Below are positions 20,692 through 31,715 of a stretch of DNA of 64,000 nucleotides, piece after piece. The translations under genes and the position numbers were made by a program. Positions within the stretch are counted from its first letter, which is position 1. Each line of letters opens with the position of its first letter. The stretch is from Mesorhabditis belari (lineage: Eukaryota > Nematoda > Chromadorea > Rhabditida > Rhabditidae), in the NCBI GenBank assembly GCA_958450365.1, contig CAUEEP010000724.1, forward strand, positions 1,331,001 to 1,395,000, written 5' to 3'. The notes below the pieces were generated by a model. The model ran no database searches and was not told the DNA's origin. It saw only the letters and a list, made by a program, of their open reading frames with translations.

Positions 20692-23132
20692 GTGGCCCCG
20701 AATTTGCCAAGCGATTTCCGATGTATCATGACCGAGTGCGAAGATGCGACACAATCCGATGACCAACATAGTGACACGGAGAAAACGGGGCGTTGGGAGG
20801 CACTTTTTACACAACATCGATCACACGGGGCTTGCAGCTACCGAGGAGGATTTGGTTATAGAGGAACAAAGTAAGTGTTTTAATTTATGCCAGTAGCTTT
20901 TGAAGTGGATGGGAATTTTTTAGGGAGGGGAAGGACATCTTCATTTCAATTATTTGTCTAATCCAATCATAATCTTTTACTTTTAGAAAACGTTTTAATT
21001 GGAGAAGGAGAGATGACATTTTCCACCCCATCCACCACAACAACAATAACAACAATAGCAAAAGCAACGCACTTCCACTCACCGGGACAGTCTCCGCACA
21101 GCGCGAAGTCTTCACTGAACTTGATCGGCTCAAGAGAAAATCTCGGTAGTTTGTCTATACTATAGTGTTTAATAATTTATCAAGTTTATTGTTTAGGAAA
21201 TTGGAAGAAGAAGTTCAAACTTGGAAGCAGGCTGTTGAAGCTCGAGATCATACAATAAGGTGCACTTATATAGCATTTTTACATCTATGACTGCTTTAGA
21301 GACCAAAAAATGGAGCTTTATCAATATCATCAAGAATTAAATTCATCTAGAGCACGTATGGAGCGATTGAGGTAGACTTATCAAATGTTTTAAAATGTCA
21401 TTGATACTTAGGATGCATGAAGAAGAGCTTAACCGGCGGCATCACGAGTCTTCCACTTTAAGGTTAATATAACTGCTTTTTTTTGGAAATATTTGCTTGT
21501 TTTTAGAGCCATAGCTGTTCCACGTGAAGAAGAAATGCGTCTTGAAAATGCTCGCCTGCGTGAAGATAATGAAATTTTACAGTAAATTTTGGCTCTAAAA
21601 GGACAAATACCTTGTTTTTAGCAATTCCATCAGATACCGTCAGGGACAGACAAATGAGGTGTTGCGAAACGTGCAGGCTGAGCTTTCTAAATTAAAGTGA
21701 GAACCTTTCGCTTTGTTTTTAAACTTTATATTTAGGAAATTCACGTACATCCCAGCGGATGATACGTGGTTCAAAGGGATTTGGGAAGACGAAAAAACAC
21801 GTGGGCCAAAATGGGTGCCAATGCAGCCAGTGGAGCAACCGTAAGAGGTTTTTAGCTAGAAAGTTTCTTTTTATCTTAGGACCCATGGTGATCCAGTTAT
21901 GGATGAAATATTGGTGAATCATTTCTACGAGGTTCCTAGAAGTATACACGATTCAAAGGCGAAAGAGCTCGAAAGCAATCCACTGTATAAGAGGCAGGCA
22001 AAATCTGAATCAGATCTCAGTTTTGAAGTAAGATTTTTTTGATTAAATTATTTTTTTCACGGATTTTTTAGCCGCTGGTTGCTTCGATTGAGGACCTTCT
22101 AGAAGAAACGAGAACAAGTGCGAGCGAGCAATCAATTTATGCAACGTGTGACGTTGACTCTCGGAGATCTACGCCATCTCTATCGATTAGCAGCGTTATA
22201 TCGACTTCGAAACCATCAAAAAGCCGAGGTTCATAACATAGTCCGTGTTCTTGAATATATTGGCCTAGCACGTTAATTTATTTATTTTAGGCCCAAGCCC
22301 TATGGTGGCGAAAAGTAGAGCGCTGGATCATGAGGATCGGCCATTCACTCCGCGGTTGCCGCCTCTGCCTCCACATCCACCTTTCAATTTGCATGGTTTT
22401 CCGCCGTTGCCACCATCTGCAACGCCTGATGGAGAAAAGCTGCCTGTTCATCAGCATTGTAAGTTTACTTATTAATATTAGTCTTCATACTTATAGCCAG
22501 GGTGAAACTGATTTTTGAATACAAAGTTATGAAACTTTCTATTTAGCTGTTATTCAACCTCATTCACACGGACCGTGTCTTATTACGTATCCATGCCAGG
22601 TGTGCCCTGCAACAATAACACCGCAAACGTCTTTTCCGCCGCCGATGGAACTATTGCACAACCATTTAGGGACACCGTTTCATTCTGTAGGCACCTCCTT
22701 TCACTTTCATTTGTTCTTTAAATCATCTTTTAGGGAGTGATGCCACCGAATGGTCAACGCGGAAAATTGCAACCGCATCGGATGTGCGGTGGGATGGGTC
22801 CTCCACTGAGCGCACGAAACGGTACACTTCCTTCATTGCAAATGATGCGTTACCAAGTAATTGATGCTAGATCAGCACAATGTATAAGTTTGTTTAGGGA
22901 TCGTCACAACCATTTTTGTTTCCGAAAGGCGCTCCGCCTCCATTTTTGCCGCCGATGTTTGGTGGGCCAGGTTCACATCCTTTAAGAAATCGGTGCGGAG
23001 GGCCTCCAAGGTGAGACTTTAAAAGCAACAACAGTTATTTTTTTTTCCAGGCACTCTGCCAGTCAGCCGTTAGACCTGAATCACTTGAAATCTCCTCCAC
23101 CATCAGCATCTTCATCATCAACGAATGTTTGA
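20692..23132 (+). CDS. Coiled-coil / proline-rich protein, unrecognised
   Basis: The likely start is ATG 20728, 37 bases after an acceptor-like TTTAG at 20691. About fourteen short exons follow. N-terminal part: SDDQHSDTEKTGRW, then an Asn-rich tract. A coiled coil spans about 150 residues (contains ELDRLKRKSRKLEEEVQTWK, RLENARLREDNEILQ and VLRNVQAELSKLKKF). Then come an acidic/polar region (EILVNHFYEVPRSIHDSKAK) and a Ser-rich segment. The C-terminus is Pro/His/Gly-rich (RLPPLPPHPPFNLHGFPPLP) and ends SSSSTNV-stop at 23132. The domain order resembles coiled-coil plus proline-rich adaptors such as the TANGO1/cTAGE5 type, but I see no diagnostic motif and no transmembrane segment, so no function is assigned. 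Confidence 0.7.
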
Positions 23133-24689
23133 ATGATTTTGCTTGTCAGTTATTGTCGTATTTCAATTCATCCATGTTAGCCGCTACATTCTTGGTTATT
23201 TGTAGATCTTTCCGCAAACTTGCTAATTTTTATGGTGGTCTCTTTCTCAAAGCATTGCAAATCGCTTTTATAATCATATTTTACGAATAATTACTTTTCC
23301 TTGGTAGTTTTGGCTTTCTAGATAGCTTTTAGTTGTTTTAAAACTTTTTAAGACCCGCGGTGTCCCTTTCTTTGATTGTTTAAAACTCTTGAGCTGAAAA
23401 TGATGGAAAAAACCGAAATTGGAACATCAAAATGTGGGTCTTCCGTCTGGCATTAGTGATTTCTAGTTTGTTATGAAATTTTCTTCGCTTTTTTATTTCT
23501 AATTGTTTGCGTTTACGTTTTCGTACTTTGTTACTTTTTACGAGTTTTTGGTGTTAATTTTTGTTGTTTGTTGTGGTAAATACAACTTTTTATACTTTCG
23601 GCTTTTTTAAACGAACCAGTTTTAAAGAGAAATGCTTTATTACATTGAGTTAGATGTTTTCAGAAGACATTTTTTCAGTTGTCCAGATTTTTGCTTTGGA
23701 TTTTCTGGTTTGGGTTTCTGGATTTTTCAAAAGTTGTTTCAAATGTTTCCGAAGCTGTATTTTGAAAAAATAGTTTTTTTCGTGTCGTCTTCTTGGCACT
23801 GAGTGTTCGTTAAAATAGGTGATACTGAAAAGTTAAAGGCATTAGATCAAAATCTGAAAAGTTAAAGGTTTAATCACAAATTTTCCCTATTCTAAGTACT
23901 TCATTTTAGGTTTTGAATGGGGCCCATTGCCTATTCATTAACCCATTAAAAACTTATCTAAAGGCTGGTCACTCAAAAAGTGACCAAGTCACTTAAGCTG
24001 AAGAAATCTCTTATTTTTTTTACCTGGAACCCACTGATTTTTTTTGTTAAATATAGTCAAGTTTGTTTTGAAATATAGTCAAGTTTAACAAAAAATCTGA
24101 GGAGAATTCATGACTTGCTTTTTTAGAAATCACCGTGCAAACCTTTTCCGAGAACTTTTTTCTTTCCAACCTAATATCTCATCTGAAAAAAACGTGGGTT
24201 TCTTTGCCAGTTCTGAGCTAATTTTGCTAAATATGGGTAAACTACGAAACCGTTTTTGTAGATGCGTTTCGTGAGAATCATCTACGCCTCCTGGAGCACC
24301 AATAGGCAGAGGTATTGACTGCAATGCATTTCATCTTCAGTTATAAACTTTAATTTAGAAACTTTCCAACAACAAGTGAAATGTGCTGCGAGATACGCTT
24401 CCAACAAAAAGCACCTTTTCATCAAGTTTGTATTTTTGTGTATTTGATGCAAATTTATTCACGAAAATAAGGTTCTAAGGAAAAAAAAATTACAAAAAAA
24501 ACTAACAAATTGGGATGTAGTTAAAAGAGTGCCGAATAGAAAGCTTCCAAAACAGCGCCCTCAAATTTCTCACAATCCAAAAAAGCAAGCCGATTCAAGT
24601 TTCATTTCAAAAAATATTCCTTGCGTTCTTGGTTAAAAATGATGGGTGAAATGGTTTTTTGTGAAAAGAGTTAAAATATTTCATAGATA
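23133..24689. other. 3' flank and intergenic DNA, nothing recognised
   Basis: T-rich sequence downstream of the coiled-coil gene, probably 3' UTR for the first few hundred bases. No convincing exon, RNA gene or large repeat was seen. A short minus-strand open frame at 24130-24324 has no splice context or recognisable content. Confidence 0.5.
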
Positions 24690-25230
24690 TTGGGTTGATG
24701 GAAAAGTCCTTTCCGATTTTTTGGGAGAGTACCTTAAATTTGTCCAATTTAGACGTTTTATAGCTCATCCTAAAGCTGAATTCAAGACGGATCGATTGGT
24801 AAAAACCGTTTTGAGATATCTCTTTTCTAAAAGTTTTTACAGCTATTTTAGTAAAGGGCGGCAGAGCCAAAAAATGGCTGTTTTCACGTTTTGTTAGTTT
24901 TCCGTGCAGAAACCTAGGCTAAAAACATGTGTTTCGTGATAAGCGTCAAAAATAATCCCTAGACACGCATTTTCAGAATCTTAGCAAACAATTTTTGAAA
25001 AATATTGTCACCGGTGGAAGTCGAACCAGCGATCCTCAGATCAATAGCCTTTCCGCCGCTTTTCGCGATTTTCCTTCGTTTTTCTCGTTTCTTCGTTTCT
25101 TCGTTCTTGCACTATCGAGAAGTGAGAAAGTCTTGAATTCAGCTTTAGGATGAGCTATAAAACGTCTAAATTCGACAAATTTAAGGTACTCTCCCAAAAA
25201 ATCGGAAATCGGACTTTTCCATCAACCCAA
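24690..25230. mobile_element. Mariner-type MITE, copy 2
   Basis: TA at 24688-24689 and 25231-25232, with inverted ends starting TTGGGTTGATGGAAAAGTCC. It is highly similar to the 1059-1578 copy over the whole length, including the minus-strand tRNA-like interior at about 25009-25050. The right arm has small insertions ('cggaaatcggacttttcc'), consistent with independent decay. Confidence 0.9.
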
Positions 25231-26556
25231 TAAAATTAGCGTTCAAAATCTGTGCCGTGTGATACTCAGCTGGTTAACTGAATATCTTTAGAGACCCATT
25301 TTGAGCGCTCTTTTTGTCCATTAAATACTAATTTTTTTTAAAAACTGTTTTACCCATCTTGTAGCCAAGAACGCAATGAATTTTTTTGCTATAAAACTTG
25401 AAAGGGCTTGGTTTTTTTAGATTGTCAGCAATTTGACGGCGCCATTTTAACTATATCTCAACAAATTCAAATGACCAGTCCAATTGGAAGATGGCGAATG
25501 CAAAAAGAAACTTGAAGTTTTTAGAACTCGAATCTTAAACCCACTAAAAAGCTTCAAGCTTTAAATCAACTAGAGTGAAATTACTAAAGAAACTAAAGAA
25601 ACTAGAAAGATGATGACCAAAACTTCATTTGTATTCACTTAGTTGACGGAGAATTCTTATAGAAATGTCAATTCAAATGAATAGAGAGTAGTACTTGGTG
25701 CTTAAAATGAGAGAAAATTGTGCAAAATGCATGTACAGGGGCTTAAGGGAGTGCAAGGGAGTAAGGGGATTCCATGTTTCGAACCGAGTTTTATCTCTTT
25801 TCAGTTTTGAGTTAATAATCCTTATTTTGTGCATAGCTCAAAACTCGGCTCAGAACGGCTCAGAAATTTTTTCTCTAAAGCAAGAATGTGTTATGGGATG
25901 GAAACCGTAAAAAAGGGAAATAAAATGCAAGTTTTCTCACATTTTTGAAGCTAAAGTACCGTCATCTTTCTATTTTACGGATTCGACCCGACACATTCTT
26001 GCCGAAAATAGTGCGACACCCAAAAAAAATGGGCCAGCCATCAAATACAGCTATTATAGTCTGTGTGTTCACCAAAGCGTGAAGGACTAAAATTTGGGGC
26101 AAAAAAAAGCGCTTCAACTTTGAAACACACACTTTTTACTCCTTCACGTAAGCAAAAAAAAAACGATCATCGGGTTTTACCAAGGAATATCACTTTTCAA
26201 GTTAACCAAGAAAGATGATCGATAAAGAAAAAAGAAAAAAAAAACGGATATGCCTAGAAGGATTGCATAGAAAACCTGGGATTTAGGGAAATGAAGAAAG
26301 CTTTGAGGATTAGCCATTAGCCATTCAATTCAATTCAATTCAATTAGCCAAGCATTTTCTAAAAAAAACTGGCACTAGAGAAAGCTACCGTAATCTAGTA
26401 AATGAAATTTAAAAGAAAAGTTCACTCACTTTTTTTAGATTTTCAAAGGCTGGGATTCTGATTCAATTTTGAAAATTGTAAAAAACAATTGGATTATGGT
26501 AACTTTTTCTTAGGCGCATCTTTTAGAAAGCGTTTTGAACGAAGGTACTGTAGTAG
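25231..26556. other. Intergenic, nothing recognised
   Basis: AT-rich sequence with simple repeats (for example four 'attca' units near 26325). The plus-strand open frame 25695-25910 has no splice context, no homolog I know and unremarkable composition. The 3' flank of the Atos gene lies at the right end. Confidence 0.5.
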
Positions 26557-29500
26557 TTACGAGCTGCTTTCAGAAAGAGACGTTTTCGGGAGACGTGGCG
26601 TTTCGGTGAATGACCGAAAAACATACGGATTACCGTCAACTGGCTGTAATGGTGAAATTTTTGTTTTTTTCAAAGCCCAAGCACTTGCAAACCTCAATGT
26701 TAAGCGCATCAATCGTGTTGTTTGGCGCGAAAAGCATTCGAATATCGCTGTGCAGCCGTAAACGGCCACTTTTATCAGTGCGAAGTCTGAATTCGAGTTT
26801 AAATCATTCTCAAAAGACCGAGTTATTCAGCATATAGCGGTTTTTTTTCCTAAAACAATATGTTTTCTAAAGCGTCTCAACTTTCTCGACTACCGTATCT
26901 TGTCTCTACTTTTATCCAATCTATCTACTTTTTATATCTTTCTGTTTTTCTTTATGATCCTTCACAGAACTAGAATAAAAGTAGATAGATTGGATAAAAA
27001 TAGAATCAACAGAATCAATAGAAAATCAATAGAAATACGGTAGAAAGTTGAACGTTTTCGAAAAATACAGAAAGCCGTTAGGAATCGGAAATTTAGCACT
27101 CACTTGAAATGAATGAGATATCGAAGAAGTTTTCGACTTTCCTCCGAATCATTCCCTCCGTTTTCTCGCATGAAAAATGTGCGCTGTCGGAGGAAAGTCA
27201 ACGCGGCTGGGCGGAGATCCGCGAAATTGTATCTGAAAAAGGAAAAATTATAGATTTTAAACGCATTTCTTTTCATTATCATTTTCCTAATCATACTGTA
27301 GCGGAGTAAATTCGAACCTCTGAACGAACATTCGAACGACCGTTCCCTGCGGATTGAGCAGAGTGAATTGAAGGGTTCCCGTTGGCGGAATGACCAAACC
27401 GCGTTTCGTTGTTTCGCTCAATGAGCAGACACCCTGGAATTTTGGTTTTACGATAAAATTCGAACCCTAAAATGTTTAGCTTTTTCTAAGTACAGTACTA
27501 GGTACGGTGATGGGGCTGAATCGTTTCCATTGTCGAAAAAGAACGTTCGGACGGGAAGACGGAGATCAAGCGATGGAATTGGACCATTCGAGGCTACTGG
27601 AAGAAGAAAAATATATTTTCTTTTCAGAAATTTGACAAAATCTCAACTCTAAGACATGTCGAGAACTAGCCAATTGCAAGCAGGATCTAACCAAATGCTC
27701 GTAATCAAGGCCAGGCAAGGCTGGAGCCCTGCTTGAAGTCAAAGTTTGGAACCGTATTGGAACCATATTAGATAAAAAAAAAGAACCGCATTGGAACCGT
27801 ATTGGAACCGTTCAAAACCGAAGCCAGCTTCTGGCTGGTTTGCCTGGCCTGGCTCTGGTCCTGGAATTGAGCTTGCCTGCATTGACCTTTCCTAACCCGA
27901 AATACTTTTGAAGCAACCCTGCTTGTAAGAACTCACCAAGATGCCCGGTGAAGCCATGCACCTCGGCCAGCGGGTCCAATCGACAATGGAGAGCGCTTTC
28001 CTGGAAGAATTTTTTAATCAACTTTTAAAAACTTTATGAATTTTTAGGCTTCAAAAGATATTCAATTTTAACAGATCCGTTTTTCTACCTCAAAATTGCA
28101 GAGCAAGCTTCGACTCGTTGGTGCACTTGTCGCCAAACGAATCGATTCGTTTCTCTCTCCGCTCTCCGTTGTCCCATCCAAGCAGATGCTGCTGAAACTT
28201 TTCATTGTAATACGTTTGAATCCTTTGATTCGTAAGTTTGCTTCAGATTTTTGTGCTCAAAAATTCTAAACGACTCTCTGATGGATTTTGGGACATTTGA
28301 TACGCGCCTCGCCTCTTTACCATTGGCAATCTAAATTTGAGCTCAAATATCTTTGTGTTGAGTGGTCCAATTTAAACATTTTTTGTGCCAATCGATAGAG
28401 AAAGACTTGGCGAATCTAATGATATCAAGAATATTTAAATTGAACAGCTAAACACCAGGATGTTTGAGCTCAAAGTTAAATTGCCAATGGCAAAAGGAGC
28501 GGGGCGCGGATGAAATGCCTGAAAGCCGTTAAATTGTCAAAAACTCACTTCCGTGCTCGTCGCCGCTTCAGCTCAATGGGTGGCGCTGGACTCGAGTAGA
28601 TGGGGAGACCGATCTGAATACTGACGTTAAAGACTCAAAATCGCTAAATGCTCTTTGAAAACCTCATTTCTAACCAAAGCTAACTCAAAACACTAATGAA
28701 TGTTATAAGTGACTGTGAATTGGGCTCTTGGGCGCCAGACCGCTTTGGCTTAGGTTTAGGTTTGTGAAACAAAACTTGAGAGTTTATCTGTTAAATCAAG
28801 AGCAGCAAGTGTTAATTTACGGGATAAAAGAAAATCGGTATCTAATCCTAAAATTGATTAGCTCAACCATTAGTATAATTCTAAAATTTACCCGATTAAA
28901 AAAAGGACTCCTCTGTGCCGGGCGACTCATTCGCGGATCGACGATATTGTTTGAAGTGGGCTCTTTCTAAATTGGCACCTTGTAGCACTAAAAAAAGCGC
29001 CGTTGATTGTGTAAAAAACGAGTTTTTGTGCGCCAGAAAGCCAGCGTTTAGCTAGAGCACAAAGTACGCTTGTAAACTTTTTCGGAACACCGACGCTCCG
29101 GAAACATTCCCAGCTGTCGTACTCCGAACCTCAATCTCCATAAATCTTTTCGTTTCCTCTACCCCTAATCGATCCTAAGTTAGGAAATTATGGTAAAAAA
29201 AGATATCAACTACTAAACTTGCAACGAAAATATCTGTCTGTTCTTTTTGCCGTTAGCAATTGAAGGTTTTTCGTGTTTTTCTCAGCACCAACCCTTCGAT
29301 TTTGACTATTTTGACGACCATTTAATGCAAAATAAAATTGTGCGTCGAATGATACTAAAATTAACTCAAAATGTAATATCGATGCAAAGTTATGAGGCAA
29401 AAGGTTAAGTCCTACCCATAATGGCTGGGGTTTAGGTTTTTAGCTAACAACTTTGTATGAATATTACATTTTGAGTTAATTTTAGTATCATTCGACGCAC

Positions 29501-31275
29501 AATTTTATTCTGCATCAAATGATCGTCAAAATAGTCAAAATCGAAAGGTTGGCGCTGAGAAAAACACAAAAAACCTTAAATTGCTAACGGCAAAAAGAAC
29601 AGACAGATATTTTCGTTACAAGTCTACCAACTACTGTAACTAGTTCCACGTTACGGTAATCAGCCTACTCGAATTGCATTTAATGCATTTGTTTTATTCA
29701 ATTACCTCTTTTTGATGTTCATCAACTTGTAAAAGTCTCCCAAATGGTGATGGCAGTGGACGGGGTGAGGTCACTTCGAGGACATCCGAGAAAAGGATTC
29801 GTCTGGCTTCACTCGAATTTTCCTGAAAGCAATCGAATATTTATAAATGTTGTTATAGGTCTAAGTATCCACAAGATTACCGTGGTCTTAAATAATCGTC
29901 AACTCTCAATATCGTAATTTCCCTTTTAAGTTGGGCAACTTAAAAGGGAAATTACGATATGGAGAGTTGAAGATTAGAAGAACTCACTTTCTCTTTTCTC
30001 GCAGCTGATCCATCAGTTGGCGTTGCCAAGAGCGAAAGCGAGTCGGGTCGAGCGATCGTTCTGGAATTACACTGTTGAACATAAATTTGTAAATTCCCCA
30101 TTGTCGTTGTCGGTGTCACGAGTTTCGGCTTTGTCGGTGTCACGAGTTTCGGCTTTCCAATCGAATTTTCAAGCGATAAGCTAAAATTTAAACTTATTTT
30201 GCTTTAAAAGATATTTAATTTCAACCCTTTTAACCTTTTTTGGATATTATATTATTAAAATATTATAAAAAAAAATCCCTTTGGAAATCAAACCCACTTT
30301 TGCATAGCGATCGTTAACGGGAAAACGGGTGCATCAATCGGTGAACCACTTGGAGTATTCGATGAACTTCTAAAAGGTGGATAAATTTACAGTACACTTG
30401 ATACTACTAGGTTTCAGAAATACAGAAAATACAATACAGAAATTTAGAAATACAATACAGAAATTTTTTAAACTTTCAAAATTTTCTCATACCCGGTTAG
30501 CGTTGTTTCGATGAGCAACGAGCACATGTCCAACGGTTTGGGCATCGCCGTCGAGCGCACATAGCGAACCGACACCAAACATTGAATTTCATCTAAGAAT
30601 TTTTGTCATTACACGGTACATAAAGTAATGCCTCTTTCAAAAACTCACCGATCTGCTTCGTCGGCGGAAATTGATGCAAATAAGGCAGTGTTTCTATGAT
30701 CTCTTCTATCGTTTCAAGATTGACAATTCTAAGAATTTAAATTTGAATTAAATTTAAATCCGTTTTCACATACGAGGTGATAAGGTCGACTCCGGCTGGC
30801 AGTTGATTCCGGGCGACCCATGATTGAAGTGGAGAGAAATGAAGCTGTGATCGGATGGCGGATGCGAGGAAAAAGCCATCGATCTCCATTTGGCCGCTCG
30901 CCTGAAATAAACCGGATATTGATCTCGATGTAACTTTAGAAAAATGTCATCGCTTGTTTTTCACTACAAACCGTTTGCGGAATGCATTTGATGGTCCAAA
31001 TTTCTAGCGGCTGCGAGTTCGCACATCGTTCACCGCACTCTTTATGCGACGATCGTACAAAGATGCAAAGTGCCGAACTGTTCGCGAGTTTTCGGCGAAC
31101 GCATGCTTCTGAAAATTTCATTGTCATTGGCTTTTTTGATCTCCGGGAATTAGTAGATTAAATTTCAAGAATCCTTGCATTCCCCACCAAGTGTGCTCCA
31201 TTTCACGAAACGTCGAGCTTCCGCAATGATACGAGCGATTGAAATACATGTATCAAGAGCCGAAGCTGTTGTCAT
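26557..31275 (-). CDS. Atos homolog (FAM214A/B family)
   Basis: Start ATG 31275 directly follows TTTTTAG. The N-terminal exons give STLEACVRRKL, QPLEIWTIKCIPQT, then ASGQMEIDGFFLASAIRSQL and FSPLQSWVARNQLP. These align with the FAM214 N-terminal region (LERWILEPVPRQ, then LSAWLS). The C-terminal conserved domain is nearly complete. It runs CNFEESALHCRLDP with EVHGFTGHLG (28150-27940), SAPSPYL (27500), GTLQFTLLNPQGTVVRMFV (27380), YNFADLRPAALTFLRQRTFF with LLRYLIHF (27240-27105), and SGRLRLHSDIRMLFAP (26790-26710). It ends VFRSFTETPRLP at 26620-26557. Atos proteins are nuclear transcription-linked regulators in flies and mammals; the function here is inferred only from family. Introns carry several inverted repeats. 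It appears downstream of mrpl-19 in an operon-like arrangement. Confidence 0.9.
26886..27052. repeat. Inverted repeat in an Atos intron
   Basis: The left arm contains 'aactttct' with 'ctaccgtat', then 'cttttatccaatctatctac'. The right arm contains 'gtagatagattggataaaa', then 'atacggtagaaagtt'. It is a small fold-back element lying between the exons ending 27105 and starting 26800. Confidence 0.75.
28286..28512. mobile_element. Fold-back element 'ccattggcaatcta', copy 1
   Basis: Inverted arms contain 'ccattggcaatctaaatttg' at the left and 'aaattgccaatgg' at the right. The spacer has 'gatagagaaagacttggcga'. Two further copies lie at 62476-62660 and 62665-62838. This one lies within an intron of the Atos gene. 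Confidence 0.85.
29200..29632. mobile_element. Large inverted repeat in an Atos intron
   Basis: The arms pair over about 180 bp. 'acgaaaatatctgtctgttc' at 29223 and its inverse at about 29598-29616 mark the outer part. 'ctcaaaatgtaatat' near 29366 and its inverse near 29460 mark the inner part. The loop is about 75 bp. No coding sequence is seen. Confidence 0.85.
29899..29970. repeat. Near-perfect 35-bp hairpin with 2-nt loop
   Basis: Arm 29899-29933 pairs with 29936-29970 with a single mismatch, leaving GG as the loop. The core 'cccttttaagttg' is followed by 'caacttaaaaggg'. It sits in an Atos intron just downstream of the exon ending near 29990. Confidence 0.9.
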
Positions 31276-31393
31276 CTAAAAATTTACCCTACCGGTGACT
31301 CTTTCTATTTTACGCTAAACGTTATCAACAGGCACATTTACTGTTGACTGTTCAGTAAGAATTGGCTCTCCGGTTTTATATTCATGACTCACC

Positions 31394-31601
31394 TCTTATA
31401 AAATACCCGTATTGATGAAAAAGCGAAAACCAAGAACTATTGTTCAAGGCATCTCTTCGCGGTATTGTTGAACTTCGAATTTCTGAAACTTTTCCCAGTT
31501 AAATTTACATTCAAAAATTTTAATAAAACACTTATCAGACATCGATTTTCGTGATACGAGCAAATGAAAATAAGTGACTTCAAAATTTAACAACCTTTAT
31601 T
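31394..31601 (-). promoter_or_regulatory. Operon-like junction: mrpl-19 poly(A) signal, acceptor and 5' UTR exon of Atos
   Basis: On the minus strand AATAAA (31601-31596) follows the mrpl-19 stop. Then comes an acceptor GTTTCAG with its exon starting at about 31491. A donor GAG/GTGAGTC near 31393 ends a non-coding exon, and the next acceptor TTTTTAG lies directly before the Atos ATG. Poly(A) signal to acceptor is about 105-110 bp, the usual spacing at C. elegans operon junctions. SL2-type trans-splicing is inferred, not seen. Confidence 0.5.
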
Positions 31602-31715
31602 CAACAAAAACCAATCATACTAAACTAGACCTAAACAATGTATAATGAGAAGAGAATTCAAAATAATCAAGCAAAACTTATAAAAACAACAAGATTTTAC
31701 AAAAATTTATCAATT

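Noticed and set aside
21001..21150. Alternative reading of the 21.0-kb exon as a Thr-rich segment (TFSTPSTTTTITT)
   Set aside because: Only the KRFNWRRRDD frame continues in phase into the coiled coil (ELDRLKRKSR then KLEEEVQTW).
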